Below, piece by piece: positions 1 to 6,746 of a stretch of 7,142 nt of DNA. The first letter of the stretch is position 1. Each line of letters starts with the position of its first letter. Source of the DNA: Thermoanaerobacterales bacterium (lineage in GTDB: Bacteria > Bacillota > Thermosediminibacteria > Thermosediminibacterales > Tepidanaerobacteraceae); the NCBI GenBank assembly GCA_012839145.1, contig DUNY01000448.1:1-7142 (forward strand), written 5' to 3'. The translations under genes were made by a program, and so were the position numbers. Under the pieces are notes generated by a model. The model did not search any database. It saw only the letters and a list, made by a program, of their open reading frames with translations, and was not told the DNA's origin.

Positions 1-2295
1 ATTTACATATCTAAAACCGGCAACCTCCGGAGGAAGATTGTCAACAGTAGCCGGCACTGCTACGGTATGTTTGTAAAAATCAGCTTTTATCCGGCTAAAT
101 TCAAGCCTTCGTTCAAATAAATTTTTTATTTCTTTAATGGCGATATATTCTTCCCAGACTTTACGAGCATCATCGTCAATCTCTATAAAAACATCTATCT
201 TTGGATATGTTTCTTGAATAATCCTAAAATCATTTATACAGATTGTTTCATCTGCACTGTCGTATTTCATTTTATACAGTGCCGAAAGTAGTTCTCTAGA
301 TCTATCGCCGGTCATTTTTTCTTGCATTGTTTTATAGTAATTGTCGATTATATTTAAAAAATCCTTTTCTCTTATGCATGCACTCTTTTCAAGGATTCTT
401 CCTGTTATGTCCAAAAGCACATCATCATATATGTAAGAGGAATAACGTTTATTATCATCTTTTAAAGATACGACTATTACTTCCCCTTGTTTTTTACCAT
501 TTCTATTACACCGGCCTGCTGCTTGATTGACTGAATCTAAGGGAGCCAAATCTCTATATACCACATCAAAGTCAATGTCCACTCCCGCCTCTACCAATTG
601 GGTGGTTACCGCCACCTTTACCTTCCCGTTCTTCATTTTGTGGATTCTATTCAATCGCTCTTTAGGCACTACATGAGTAGAGAGAAATTCTATATCTTTA
701 ACTTTGGTTTTCAGCAGTTTATAAAGAACTTTGGCGGATTTAATTGTGTTTAATATAAACAGATAGTTTTTATCGGGTTGAAATTCCACATTTTCTGCCA
801 GTTCTTCCACTGTTACAGGTTTTTGATGCTGTGGTTTAATAACAACTCGATCCAATGAGCTAAAGTATTTTTCCCTGTCGACCAAAGATTTGACTTCATG
901 CCTTTCAAATATCAAAGGTTCAGTAGCGGTAACGAAAACTACATATGAATCCAGCTCTTTTACTAGTTGTTTTAGTACTTCTTTCACCAATAGCCAATAT
1001 TTAAAAGGTATTGACTGAACTTCATCCAGAATTATGATACTGCCCGATAATCTATGAAACTTCCGTAAGGTCTTGTTTCTGTTTGACAGCAGGGTATGAA
1101 AGAGTTGAACAAAGGTGGTAACAATTATTTCCGAGTTCCAGCCCTCGATTAATATTTTGGCCTCATCAGGTTCAAATTCGTTTTCATCCTTTTTGTAGTA
1201 TACTTCGGAAAGGTGATGGTGCTTTAACAGTAAATTTGTATCGACATTAAAGCCACCTGCCTTTAGAACCTTTTCAAATTGGTCCGCATTTTGTTCGATT
1301 ATACTTAAAAAAGGAAGGGAATAGATTATGCGAAGTGTATTGTCCTTTTTGGTCTTGATTTTATTTCGGAGTTTTAAAGAAAATGCAAGAGAAGTAAATG
1401 TCTTGCCCAGTCCTGTCGGAAGGTTTATGGAGTATATCCTTTCATCCAAATCAAGCTCATGATCCAACACTTCCTTATAACCTTTTTCTCTCAAATCGTT
1501 AATATATGATTTTCTAATATCAAGAGTAGCTTTGTATTCGTCAACTACAGTGTAATCTATCTTTAAGGACGGCCGTTCCGGTAATTTATTCAAAACAACT
1601 TCACTTTTATCAGCATCAATTAAAAGAGAAAAGGTGTAATTCATTAACATATAAGGTTGAACGTTTTTGTCCCGTTCCAGTCTTCTAAAACGACGCCTTA
1701 ACGGTTTTAGATTATCCTGTATTAGTTTCACCCATTCCAGCATTGAACTTTTTGTTATATCCTGTTTCAGCCCTGCTTTTTTCAGCTTTTCATTCAGCAC
1801 CGAAAGGCTATTTTCATCAATACTTTGAATTTGATCTAAAAGAATTACTCTGTCTCTGTCCGTCACTCTAGCTTCGTCTATAATATCCTCCAAGTTCCCA
1901 TGATGTTTTTTTATGGCCCAGAAAGCGATGAAGGACAAAAAATCCTTCTCATGATTTTTTAAGTTTTCTTCTGCGGAAAATTCCGCTTTGGCCGTATAAA
2001 AGCCTACAACAGCGGACAGTAAGCCATGTCGAGTCTCACTCATGCCTTTCAGTTTTTTCTTTTCTTGTTCGGAGGCAAATAGGTATCTTTGAAAAAAGCC
2101 CGTGGCCTTGCCTATATCATGACATAGGCCACAGACCTTTATAAGCCGTATCAGAGTGGATTTGTCATATTGGCCAATATTTGTAACCGAGCCTGTTATA
2201 ACATTTTGGCAGGCGATATCTGCAACATTTATCAGGTGGTCTTCCAGCAATTTGTCTGGATGAGAGTAGAGATTAGAAGAAGATGATGCATTCAC
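1..2295 (-). CDS. cas3: CRISPR-associated nuclease-helicase Cas3 (HD + DExD/H helicase), C-terminus cut by window edge
   Basis: Cas3 is recruited by Cascade to an R-loop, nicks the displaced strand with its HD domain and degrades DNA while unwinding it with ATP. I read the frame triplet by triplet from 2295 to base 1: 765 codons, no stop and no frameshift. The N-terminal HD domain shows H20, then H59-D60 in CHDIGK, H90 in RHG and H131-H132 in KKHHGN. The helicase follows: Walker A PTGLGKT (293-299), motif Ia region YSLPFLSIIEQN (325-336), DEVQ box (424-427), TAT motif III (456-458), motif V VEAGVDIDF (568-576) and motif VI QAAGRCNRNG (591-600). The arginine finger and metal ligands expected of an active enzyme are therefore present. 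The I-B family is usually about 750-850 residues, so little is likely missing; the stop lies beyond the left edge. The chosen start is GTG at 2295, with GGGAGG 9 bases upstream; an in-frame ATG at 2304 abuts that site and is too close. The gene overlaps the cas5 end by 23 bases, suggesting translational coupling. Confidence 0.96.
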   Translation of the reverse strand, partial: MNASSSSNLYSHPDKLLEDHLINVADIACQNVITGSVTNIGQYDKSTLIRLIKVCGLCHDIGKATGFFQRYLFASEQEKKKLKGMSETRHGLLSAVVGFYTAKAEFSAEENLKNHEKDFLSFIAFWAIKKHHGNLEDIIDEARVTDRDRVILLDQIQSIDENSLSVLNEKLKKAGLKQDITKSSMLEWVKLIQDNLKPLRRRFRRLERDKNVQPYMLMNYTFSLLIDADKSEVVLNKLPERPSLKIDYTVVDEYKATLDIRKSYINDLREKGYKEVLDHELDLDERIYSINLPTGLGKTFTSLAFSLKLRNKIKTKKDNTLRIIYSLPFLSIIEQNADQFEKVLKAGGFNVDTNLLLKHHHLSEVYYKKDENEFEPDEAKILIEGWNSEIIVTTFVQLFHTLLSNRNKTLRKFHRLSGSIIILDEVQSIPFKYWLLVKEVLKQLVKELDSYVVFVTATEPLIFERHEVKSLVDREKYFSSLDRVVIKPQHQKPVTVEELAENVEFQPDKNYLFILNTIKSAKVLYKLLKTKVKDIEFLSTHVVPKERLNRIHKMKNGKVKVAVTTQLVEAGVDIDFDVVYRDLAPLDSVNQAAGRCNRNGKKQGEVIVVSLKDDNKRYSSYIYDDVLLDITGRILEKSACIREKDFLNIIDNYYKTMQEKMTGDRSRELLSALYKMKYDSADETICINDFRIIQETYPKIDVFIEIDDDARKVWEEYIAIKEIKNLFERRLEFSRIKADFYKHTVAVPATVDNLPPEVAGFRYVN

Positions 2296-2989
2296 CGTTT
2301 TCATCCTCCCAACAGTAATCGATAGAGGCTTGAATGGGTTTGCCCTGCACCTCGAAAAGTACATCTTCATACCTCTCTACTACTCTTTCCTCAGTCATTT
2401 CAACCGCAATTTTTTCTTTAAAGTATTTTTTACCCTGTTCAAAATTGACACCATAATCTTCAATCATATTCATAGGAATTACCGTCGTAATTTCTACTTG
2501 ACCCTTTTCTCTTCTGATAAATTCCTTCACTGAGATAAACCTGAAATCCGCTAGGAGTTCACTGAGACCTAACGACAAAGTGAAGACCGTCTTATGAGCC
2601 ATTATATTTTCAACAAGCTTATCGAAAACTTTGTTATCATTATGACTGATATATATTCTGTAAGCAGGATTTTTCACAAATTCTGTCCGTATTTGTGTCC
2701 TGGCTTCATGGGTGCCTTTTTTTATAGGAATCCAATAGTTTCCTTTGGTATTTATATGATTCAAACCCATGCGTATTTTGCTTATGGGCGAAAGAATTCT
2801 TATGGCTAACTTACACTTTTCGTGTGAAAAAACTTCAAGATAGTTATCTTTACTCGCACCGATTATTGCCCCCAGCATCCCCCTCACGGTTGGCGGCGGG
2901 GGAAAAGAAAAGGTGAGAGGGGATGAAGTGGTATAAAATTTTTTAAAATGTCCTAAATCCCCATATATGTCAAAAACTAGAGTTTTCAT
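2273..2989 (-). CDS. cas5b: Type I-B Cascade subunit Cas5
   Basis: Cas5 is the RAMP-fold subunit that holds the 5' handle of the crRNA and joins the Cas7 backbone to Cas8b at the foot of Cascade. The N-terminus reads MKTLVFDIYGDLGHFKKFYT, the first strand of the ferredoxin-like fold. It is followed by the proline-rich loop FPPPPTVRGMLGAIIG (residues 31-46 counted from the upstream ATG), the usual Cas5 signature. A second conserved part reads FTLSLGLSELLADF (about 138-151). At about 240 residues the length is normal for I-B. Two starts are possible: ATG 2995 (240 aa) and ATG 2989 (238 aa). AGGGG at 3001-2997 is 7 bases from 2989 but only 1 base from 2995, so 2989 is preferred. The gene begins 12 bases after the cas7 stop and overlaps cas3. 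There is no sign of the catalytic activity that Cas5 has in type I-C, and with cas6 present none is needed. Confidence 0.93.
   Translation of the reverse strand: MKTLVFDIYGDLGHFKKFYTTSSPLTFSFPPPPTVRGMLGAIIGASKDNYLEVFSHEKCKLAIRILSPISKIRMGLNHINTKGNYWIPIKKGTHEARTQIRTEFVKNPAYRIYISHNDNKVFDKLVENIMAHKTVFTLSLGLSELLADFRFISVKEFIRREKGQVEITTVIPMNMIEDYGVNFEQGKKYFKEKIAVEMTEERVVERYEDVLFEVQGKPIQASIDYCWEDENGECIIFF
2305..2310 (-). promoter_or_regulatory. cas3 ribosome binding site inside cas5 (decides GTG start)
   Basis: GGGAGG on the minus strand ends 9 bases before GTG 2295 and lies within the last codons of cas5. The in-frame ATG at 2304 touches it directly with no spacer, so the GTG is the better start. 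This is read from the sequence; the choice of start is an inference. Confidence 0.6.
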
Positions 2990-2996
2990 TCTCATA

Positions 2997-3001
2997 CCCC
3001 T
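2997..3001 (-). promoter_or_regulatory. cas5 ribosome binding site next to cas7 stop
   Basis: AGGGG on the minus strand immediately follows and slightly overlaps the cas7 TAG stop region (3004-3002). It sits 7 bases before ATG 2989, the better-placed of two in-frame ATGs, and favours termination-reinitiation coupling between cas7 and cas5. Confidence 0.5.
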
Positions 3002-3910
3002 CTAAGATAAAAGCTCTTGTATATCAAAACCACTTAATGCATCTTTTAATGATGTCGCCTTACCATCCACTGCCAAAATTAATCGCTCGTCCACTTTGAA
3101 GTTGACCGTCTCAACGGATTCTTTGTATATCTTTAGTGCTTCCACCAATTCTGATATTTCAAGTTTGCCATCTTGAATATCTCTAATTTCCTCTTCATTC
3201 TTATCAGTTATAAATTTAATTCTCTTGTCCAATTCACCAATATGGAAGTTCTCCTCTTTGAATACAACTTGTAAAAGTAATCTGGGCATCTGACCGGTTT
3301 TGGAAGTGGACATTAGGTTTTTAGTGCCATTCCACATTCCTTCTAACATCAGCAATACATCTTCCTCTGTTAATTCTATTTTCTGCCTTGTAGCGGCATT
3401 TTCATTGACTATGCCGTAGAAGGCTATCAGCGAATATGGCAGTATGTACCTTTCGGTAAAAGTTCCTTGTTTCTTATCCTGCCCAGATGGCATAACAGTG
3501 GTTCCCTTTACATAGGTCATGTCTACCCGATGAAGGGATCTGCCATATTTAAACTGAACCGGTCCCGTTAAAGTCATGGTTTTACCCTTTACAGCAGTTG
3601 TCGCACCGAAAAGCCGAACATCTATGCACTTTTTTAAAAGATCTTCATTGTCTTTAAAATCTTTAAGCCTATCTTCTTTCGATTTTAGATTACCGTTACC
3701 GTCCCTGAGTTCCAATATAAAGACATCCTGATTTTTATAATCATATAGGTAATCCCGTATAGTTCTCTTTAATCTAACATCGGTTACTATATTTACACCT
3801 GTTTCTTCGTCAACCCGAGGTTTATTTTCATCTACAGGATCTCCATTGGGGTTGGCATCAGTGATGTCATAAAGAAACAATATTTCCGAACGGTTTTTTA
3901 CAATTGTCAT
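3002..3910 (-). CDS. cas7b: Type I-B Cascade backbone subunit Cas7 (Csh2 type)
   Basis: Cas7 polymerises along the crRNA spacer and forms the Cascade backbone; in type I it is not a nuclease. The 302-residue protein opens with the Csh2 hallmark RSEILFLYDITDANPNGDP (residues 7-25). It continues with TDVRLKRTIRDYL (43-55), a basic helix expected to touch crRNA, then DVRLFG (97-102) and GPVQF (116-120). The segment GMWNGTKNLMSTSKTGQMPR (191-210) is typical of the palm of this family. Length and motif order are those of an intact Csh2, and this gene together with the Cas8 fixes the subtype as I-B. GGAGGT lies about 10 bases upstream of the ATG. The gene starts 20 bases after the cas8b stop, well placed for high translation, as expected for the most numerous Cascade subunit. 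Confidence 0.95.
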   Translation of the reverse strand: MTIVKNRSEILFLYDITDANPNGDPVDENKPRVDEETGVNIVTDVRLKRTIRDYLYDYKNQDVFILELRDGNGNLKSKEDRLKDFKDNEDLLKKCIDVRLFGATTAVKGKTMTLTGPVQFKYGRSLHRVDMTYVKGTTVMPSGQDKKQGTFTERYILPYSLIAFYGIVNENAATRQKIELTEEDVLLMLEGMWNGTKNLMSTSKTGQMPRLLLQVVFKEENFHIGELDKRIKFITDKNEEEIRDIQDGKLEISELVEALKIYKESVETVNFKVDERLILAVDGKATSLKDALSGFDIQELLS

Positions 3911-3930
3911 TTTTTATTTACCTCCAATCA

Positions 3931-4350
3931 TTATTCCTGAACAGCTTCTTCAGGTATAGTTTTATCCGGATATATTACTTTTGTCACTTCATTAGTCAAA
4001 TTCATACCTGCAGCAAAATAAAAGTTGAGTTCGTCCACCGACATATACCAATCATCTCCAGCCAAAAGAAGATAATTGGCAACTTCAGCAGCTAATTCTC
4101 GTTTCCCCTTATCAAAGGAATCATACTCTTCCAGCTTGTTTTGAACCTTAGGCAACAGCCCCTTAAAGTCTCTTTCAGTCATCTTGAGGCTTTTCAAGTT
4201 CTTTAAAAAGGGTTTTGCGCTCCGTTCTTTATATTGTTTCCTGAGCAGCAGTTCCGTCAAAGAACCCATGAGAAATAAGCCTCGCTTTAACGGTGTTTCA
4301 AACATGGGACCGTATTTTTTGAACAGATCATCAAATGCCCTTTGCTCCAT
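3931..4350 (-). CDS. cas11b: Predicted small subunit Cas11b from an internal start within cas8b
   Basis: In types I-B, I-C and I-D the small Cascade subunit Cas11 is known to be made by internal initiation in the large-subunit gene rather than from its own gene. Here the cas8b frame has a near-perfect Shine-Dalgarno, GGAGGTG at 4363-4357, followed after 6 bases by ATG 4350 (Met454 of Cas8b). The product is 139 residues, starting MEQRAFDDLFKKYGPMF and ending at the Cas8b stop, which fits Cas11 sizes. The protein is rich in charged helices (for example LTELLLRKQYKERSAKPFL). The neighbouring in-frame Met449 (MEVKTMEQ) and Met at MTERDF have no such site. No other small-subunit gene is visible between cas6 and cas3. 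The site is seen in the sequence; that the protein is made is inferred from the known I-B mechanism. Confidence 0.72.
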   Translation of the reverse strand: MEQRAFDDLFKKYGPMFETPLKRGLFLMGSLTELLLRKQYKERSAKPFLKNLKSLKMTERDFKGLLPKVQNKLEEYDSFDKGKRELAAEVANYLLLAGDDWYMSVDELNFYFAAGMNLTNEVTKVIYPDKTIPEEAVQE

Positions 4351-5709
4351 GGTTTTCACCTCCATTTTTATTAAATTCAAATCCCCGAGAAAGGATATGA
4401 CCAGTAATCCATCTTTTACAGTATGATAGAAATAACCGTCCTTGATAAATTCATCTCTTATTTTTTTCATGATAAAGGAAAGAACAAAGGAATTACTTAT
4501 GGGACGATCTTTAAAGATTCTGTCAACTATATCCAGAAAATAACCGTCAAGATCGTAGTTTCTTTTGTTGGCATCCGATTTTGCAAAAAAGTTCCTTATA
4601 GAACCAAAAGTGAAATTCTGGTTGAACATAGCATCTACTGAGTGTTTTGCGTCAAATATTCTACGAAGCCGGGATGGAAAGACATCTTCAATAAGTAAAA
4701 GTATTCTTTCGGCTGCCTGCATTTTCTGGATAAATAAAAAGTTAAAAGTCAGCACATCCTTTTCCTCTTTTAACACATCGAGGATATCTTCTTCATCATT
4801 CGTTATACGTTCCATTGACTTCTTTTTCAGAGATACCAATTTAGAGGTGCTTGTAAAAATATCTATTATTTCTTCAGAAACACCTTTTGTTCCGACGATA
4901 AATTTTGGAATGAGATTATATCGAATCCCACAGAATCTAAAAGCCAAATTGCTTTCTAAAAACTTCTTTCCTTCTTCAAGGGATAGTTTGCATTCCGGAC
5001 AAACGGGAAAATTGCGCCATGCTTTTTTTTCATCAAATCCTCCGGTAATAAATCCCGGTTTGTCTAGGGTATAGAAAGCATAAGTATCCATTTTGCCCAT
5101 TACGCTTTCTTTTTTTTCTCCACAAATAGAGCAGACTTTATCTTTTTTCATTAATTTGCTGTCTTTTTCATTGACTTGAAAAATCAGCAATGTTCTGAAA
5201 ACCGGAAAGTCCCCTACATAAAGAGCTCTGTCATCATCAATAATTTTAATTGTAACCAAAATGCCTTCTTTTCTAGGTGTTTCTTCCCTAATTGTTACAA
5301 TTTTTTCTTTAATATGGTCGCTATCACTATCCAATTGGTCACGAATAGATTCCAAAAACAACCTTTCAGTTTCGGATAATTCTACTTTTTTATTGTCAAG
5401 TATCCTGAACCAACCAAGGATTTTACGGTCGAAGGTCCCTTCTGGTTTGCCACTAAGTTTTGCAGTCGGTGAAAGGTCTGAACTATTCGCGGCACCGCTT
5501 TTGTAAAGATACTTCATTTTTTTGGAATTGTCATACTGCTCCTGTTCAACACCCAAAAAATCGATTTCTCCGTTTTTTTGAGCAAACATTATGGTTATAA
5601 CCTTCGTGTAGGTTCCATTAATATTAGGGTCCTCAACTAGGATGTCCAGTAAATCCCTTCTTTCCCTTTCAATTATTAGTTCGCCTAATTCTTTTATTGC
5701 TGTAAGCAT
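3931..5709 (-). CDS. cas8b: Type I-B Cascade large subunit Cas8b (TM1802/Csh1 family)
   Basis: Cas8b is the large subunit that recognises the PAM and starts R-loop formation. The 592-residue protein is close to the usual length for the TM1802-type family. It has a mostly alpha/beta N-terminal half, then a zinc site made of two CxxC pairs: C193-SI-C196 and C237-PE-C240, about 40 residues apart with an aromatic and glycine-rich insert. The zinc knuckle is a known feature of this Cas8b lineage. The last 140 residues are largely helical and correspond to the small-subunit-like part; an internal start for separate Cas11b lies there (see 3931-4350). The ATG is chosen because AAGGGAG stands 7 bases upstream. 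The gene follows cas6 after 45 bases and precedes cas7 by 20. Large-subunit sequences diverge quickly, so the name rests on the zinc site, length and position between cas6 and cas7. Confidence 0.92.
   Translation of the reverse strand: MLTAIKELGELIIERERRDLLDILVEDPNINGTYTKVITIMFAQKNGEIDFLGVEQEQYDNSKKMKYLYKSGAANSSDLSPTAKLSGKPEGTFDRKILGWFRILDNKKVELSETERLFLESIRDQLDSDSDHIKEKIVTIREETPRKEGILVTIKIIDDDRALYVGDFPVFRTLLIFQVNEKDSKLMKKDKVCSICGEKKESVMGKMDTYAFYTLDKPGFITGGFDEKKAWRNFPVCPECKLSLEEGKKFLESNLAFRFCGIRYNLIPKFIVGTKGVSEEIIDIFTSTSKLVSLKKKSMERITNDEEDILDVLKEEKDVLTFNFLFIQKMQAAERILLLIEDVFPSRLRRIFDAKHSVDAMFNQNFTFGSIRNFFAKSDANKRNYDLDGYFLDIVDRIFKDRPISNSFVLSFIMKKIRDEFIKDGYFYHTVKDGLLVISFLGDLNLIKMEVKTMEQRAFDDLFKKYGPMFETPLKRGLFLMGSLTELLLRKQYKERSAKPFLKNLKSLKMTERDFKGLLPKVQNKLEEYDSFDKGKRELAAEVANYLLLAGDDWYMSVDELNFYFAAGMNLTNEVTKVIYPDKTIPEEAVQE
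4357..4363 (-). promoter_or_regulatory. Internal Shine-Dalgarno within cas8b driving cas11b
   Basis: GGAGGTG on the minus strand lies inside the cas8b reading frame, where it encodes Glu-Val after Met449, 6 bases before ATG 4350. It is as strong as the sites in front of cas6 and cas7, and stronger than that of cas5, which is unlikely for incidental coding sequence. Confidence 0.7.
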
Positions 5710-5754
5710 ATTCTCACTCCCTTCTTTTTGAAATATGATTTTCGTCTTGCTATC

Positions 5755-6498
5755 TCACCTACCCATTATTTCAAAACACCCGAACCCTTGGGGGTTTTTG
5801 GGACCTAACCCTGTATCATAAGCAGTTTCAATTAGCCTTTTCTCACCTCGGAGTTTGTAAATTCCAAGCCATCCTTTTATTACTGTGTTTTTGTAATTGA
5901 GGATTTTACGATATCGCTTATCTCGAGGACCTATGGGTATGATTTCAAAGTCGCTGTTTTGTAGCTCTTTTCCGGTAAGCAGCAGATATTTTTTCTCCAA
6001 ATTAATTCGAAGTAGGTCTGAAAAAATATCATCCCATGGTGAATAATATATAGTTTTGCCGCTGTGTCTTTCAGTTTCGTATGCCATTACCGGTGAAAGC
6101 ATTTTTATTTTTATCTCTTCTTCCTCGCCATCGATTCTAAAGGGTGAACACACACTTACACTCTCTAAATATATCCTCTGCCTAAGCAAATTAAAGGCAT
6201 GTCTTCGCAGCATACCTTCGGAAAGTTCCTGCAAGAATCTTTCAATGGGTGATGCCACCGTAAGCTCAACAGGAGACGTGAATTCTATTTTGCGATCTTT
6301 TCTCATTCTAAAACGGCCTTCAAGGCGGGAGAAGGTAAATAATTTAAAACGTTGCCCGTTTAATACAAAACCCCATTCATGTAAAAATTCTGCCAATTCT
6401 TCAGAGATATTATTGTAAATCAAGCTTTGCACGGCATGATTGTATTGAACAGGTATAACCAAAGGACCTTCACTGTAAAATTTCAGTTTTATCCGCAT
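5755..6498 (-). CDS. cas6: CRISPR pre-crRNA endoribonuclease Cas6
   Basis: Cas6 cuts the repeat RNA of the pre-crRNA, metal-independently, to leave the 8-base 5' handle. The 247-residue protein has two RAMP folds and the C-terminal glycine-rich loop GLGPKNPQGFG (230-240), the family hallmark. Candidate catalytic residues line up with the Tyr/His/Lys triad of the archaeal Cas6 (Pyrococcus): Y28 in SLIYNNI, H40 in EFLHEWG and K52 in FKLFTFS. The LSPV segment (134-137) begins the second domain. Length is usual for the family. GGAGGT is 6-7 bases before the ATG. It is the first gene of the operon, with about 200 bases of non-coding leader in front of it, so it probably receives the primary promoter. 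The protein appears complete and active by motif content. Confidence 0.95.
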   Translation of the reverse strand: MRIKLKFYSEGPLVIPVQYNHAVQSLIYNNISEELAEFLHEWGFVLNGQRFKLFTFSRLEGRFRMRKDRKIEFTSPVELTVASPIERFLQELSEGMLRRHAFNLLRQRIYLESVSVCSPFRIDGEEEEIKIKMLSPVMAYETERHSGKTIYYSPWDDIFSDLLRINLEKKYLLLTGKELQNSDFEIIPIGPRDKRYRKILNYKNTVIKGWLGIYKLRGEKRLIETAYDTGLGPKNPQGFGCFEIMGR

Positions 6499-6700
6499 TT
6501 AATTACCTCCAAAACTAATATGTCGAAATCACAACTGCATGATTATGCCAAATATTGCGATTTTTATCTTCTATATATATTCAACGTTTGCCAAAAAACT
6601 CCTTCTTTCGAGGAAACTTGATTTGCATTCATTTGCTACAATACTACTAAATGTGAGTGATATGTTATTCCAAGTTGCTGAATAATATAGGTATATATAA
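6499..6700 (-). promoter_or_regulatory. AT-rich leader upstream of cas6, presumed cas operon promoter region
   Basis: No convincing gene is seen in these bases. They separate the terminator of the upstream gene from the first cas gene, so the operon promoter is expected here. The best -10 candidate on the minus strand is CATAAT (6547-6542), preceded by TGG, giving an extended -10 form. It would place transcription start near 6535 with a leader of about 35 bases. No good -35 is found at 17 bases; the DNA upstream is AT-rich. TTGGCA near 6594-6589 resembles a -35 but lacks a good partner. Short repeats here are described under findings. Confidence 0.4.
6542..6550 (-). promoter_or_regulatory. 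Candidate extended -10 element for cas6 operon
   Basis: The minus strand reads TGG followed by CATAAT, matching the extended -10 pattern (TGn then TATAAT) except for one base in the hexamer. The location about 45 bases before the cas6 ATG is suitable. The lack of a recognisable -35 keeps this tentative. Confidence 0.3.
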
Positions 6701-6727
6701 ACAAAAATGCGGAGCGTGTGCTCCGCT
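6701..6727 (-). terminator. Rho-independent terminator of the right-edge gene
   Basis: On the minus strand a perfect 7-base stem GCGGAGC/GCTCCGC (6726-6720 and 6715-6709) closes a 4-base loop ACAC. It is followed by ATTTTTG (from 6708). It begins about 20 bases after the TAA stop at 6747, where a terminator for that gene is expected. It isolates the cas operon from read-through. On the plus strand the hairpin is followed by TTTCATTTT, so it could also act weakly in that direction, though no plus-strand gene is seen. Confidence 0.85.
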
Positions 6728-6746
6728 TTCATTTTGTAATCGGCTT

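Noticed and set aside
327..530. 67-codon plus-strand frame at the left end
   Set aside because: It is antisense to the verified cas3 frame, including helicase motif VI.
1..2295. Possible frameshifted or broken cas3, since no closed frame covers this region
   Set aside because: Reading every triplet on the minus strand gave a continuous frame from GTG 2295 to the left edge with all motifs in order; it simply has no stop in the window.
4364..4369. Met449 (MEVKTMEQ) as an alternative cas11b start
   Set aside because: The sequence before it is an A/T run without any Shine-Dalgarno match, and the strong site lies after it, serving Met454 instead.
4565..5074. 169-codon open frame on the plus strand inside cas8b
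   Set aside because: It lies wholly antisense to cas8b, has no ribosome binding site worth naming, and its translation is low-complexity and serine/phenylalanine-rich, as expected of a shadow of lysine/glutamate-rich coding DNA.
6056..6418. 120-codon open frame on the plus strand inside cas6
   Set aside because: It is antisense to cas6, whose motifs are clear, and there is no independent support for a second gene.
6604..6618. TTTC-CTC-GAAA inverted repeat on the minus strand as an operator or terminator
   Set aside because: The arms are only 4 bases, there is no T-run, and such short palindromes are common in AT-rich DNA.
6427..6621. 64-codon plus-strand frame spanning the cas6 start and leader
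   Set aside because: It overlaps the cas6 start and the presumed promoter, has no ribosome binding site, and shows no recognisable protein features.
6499..6746. A CRISPR array or true repeat unit in the cas leader
   Set aside because: No unit of about 30 bases is repeated at regular spacing; only a single loose resemblance and short 6-7-mers are present.
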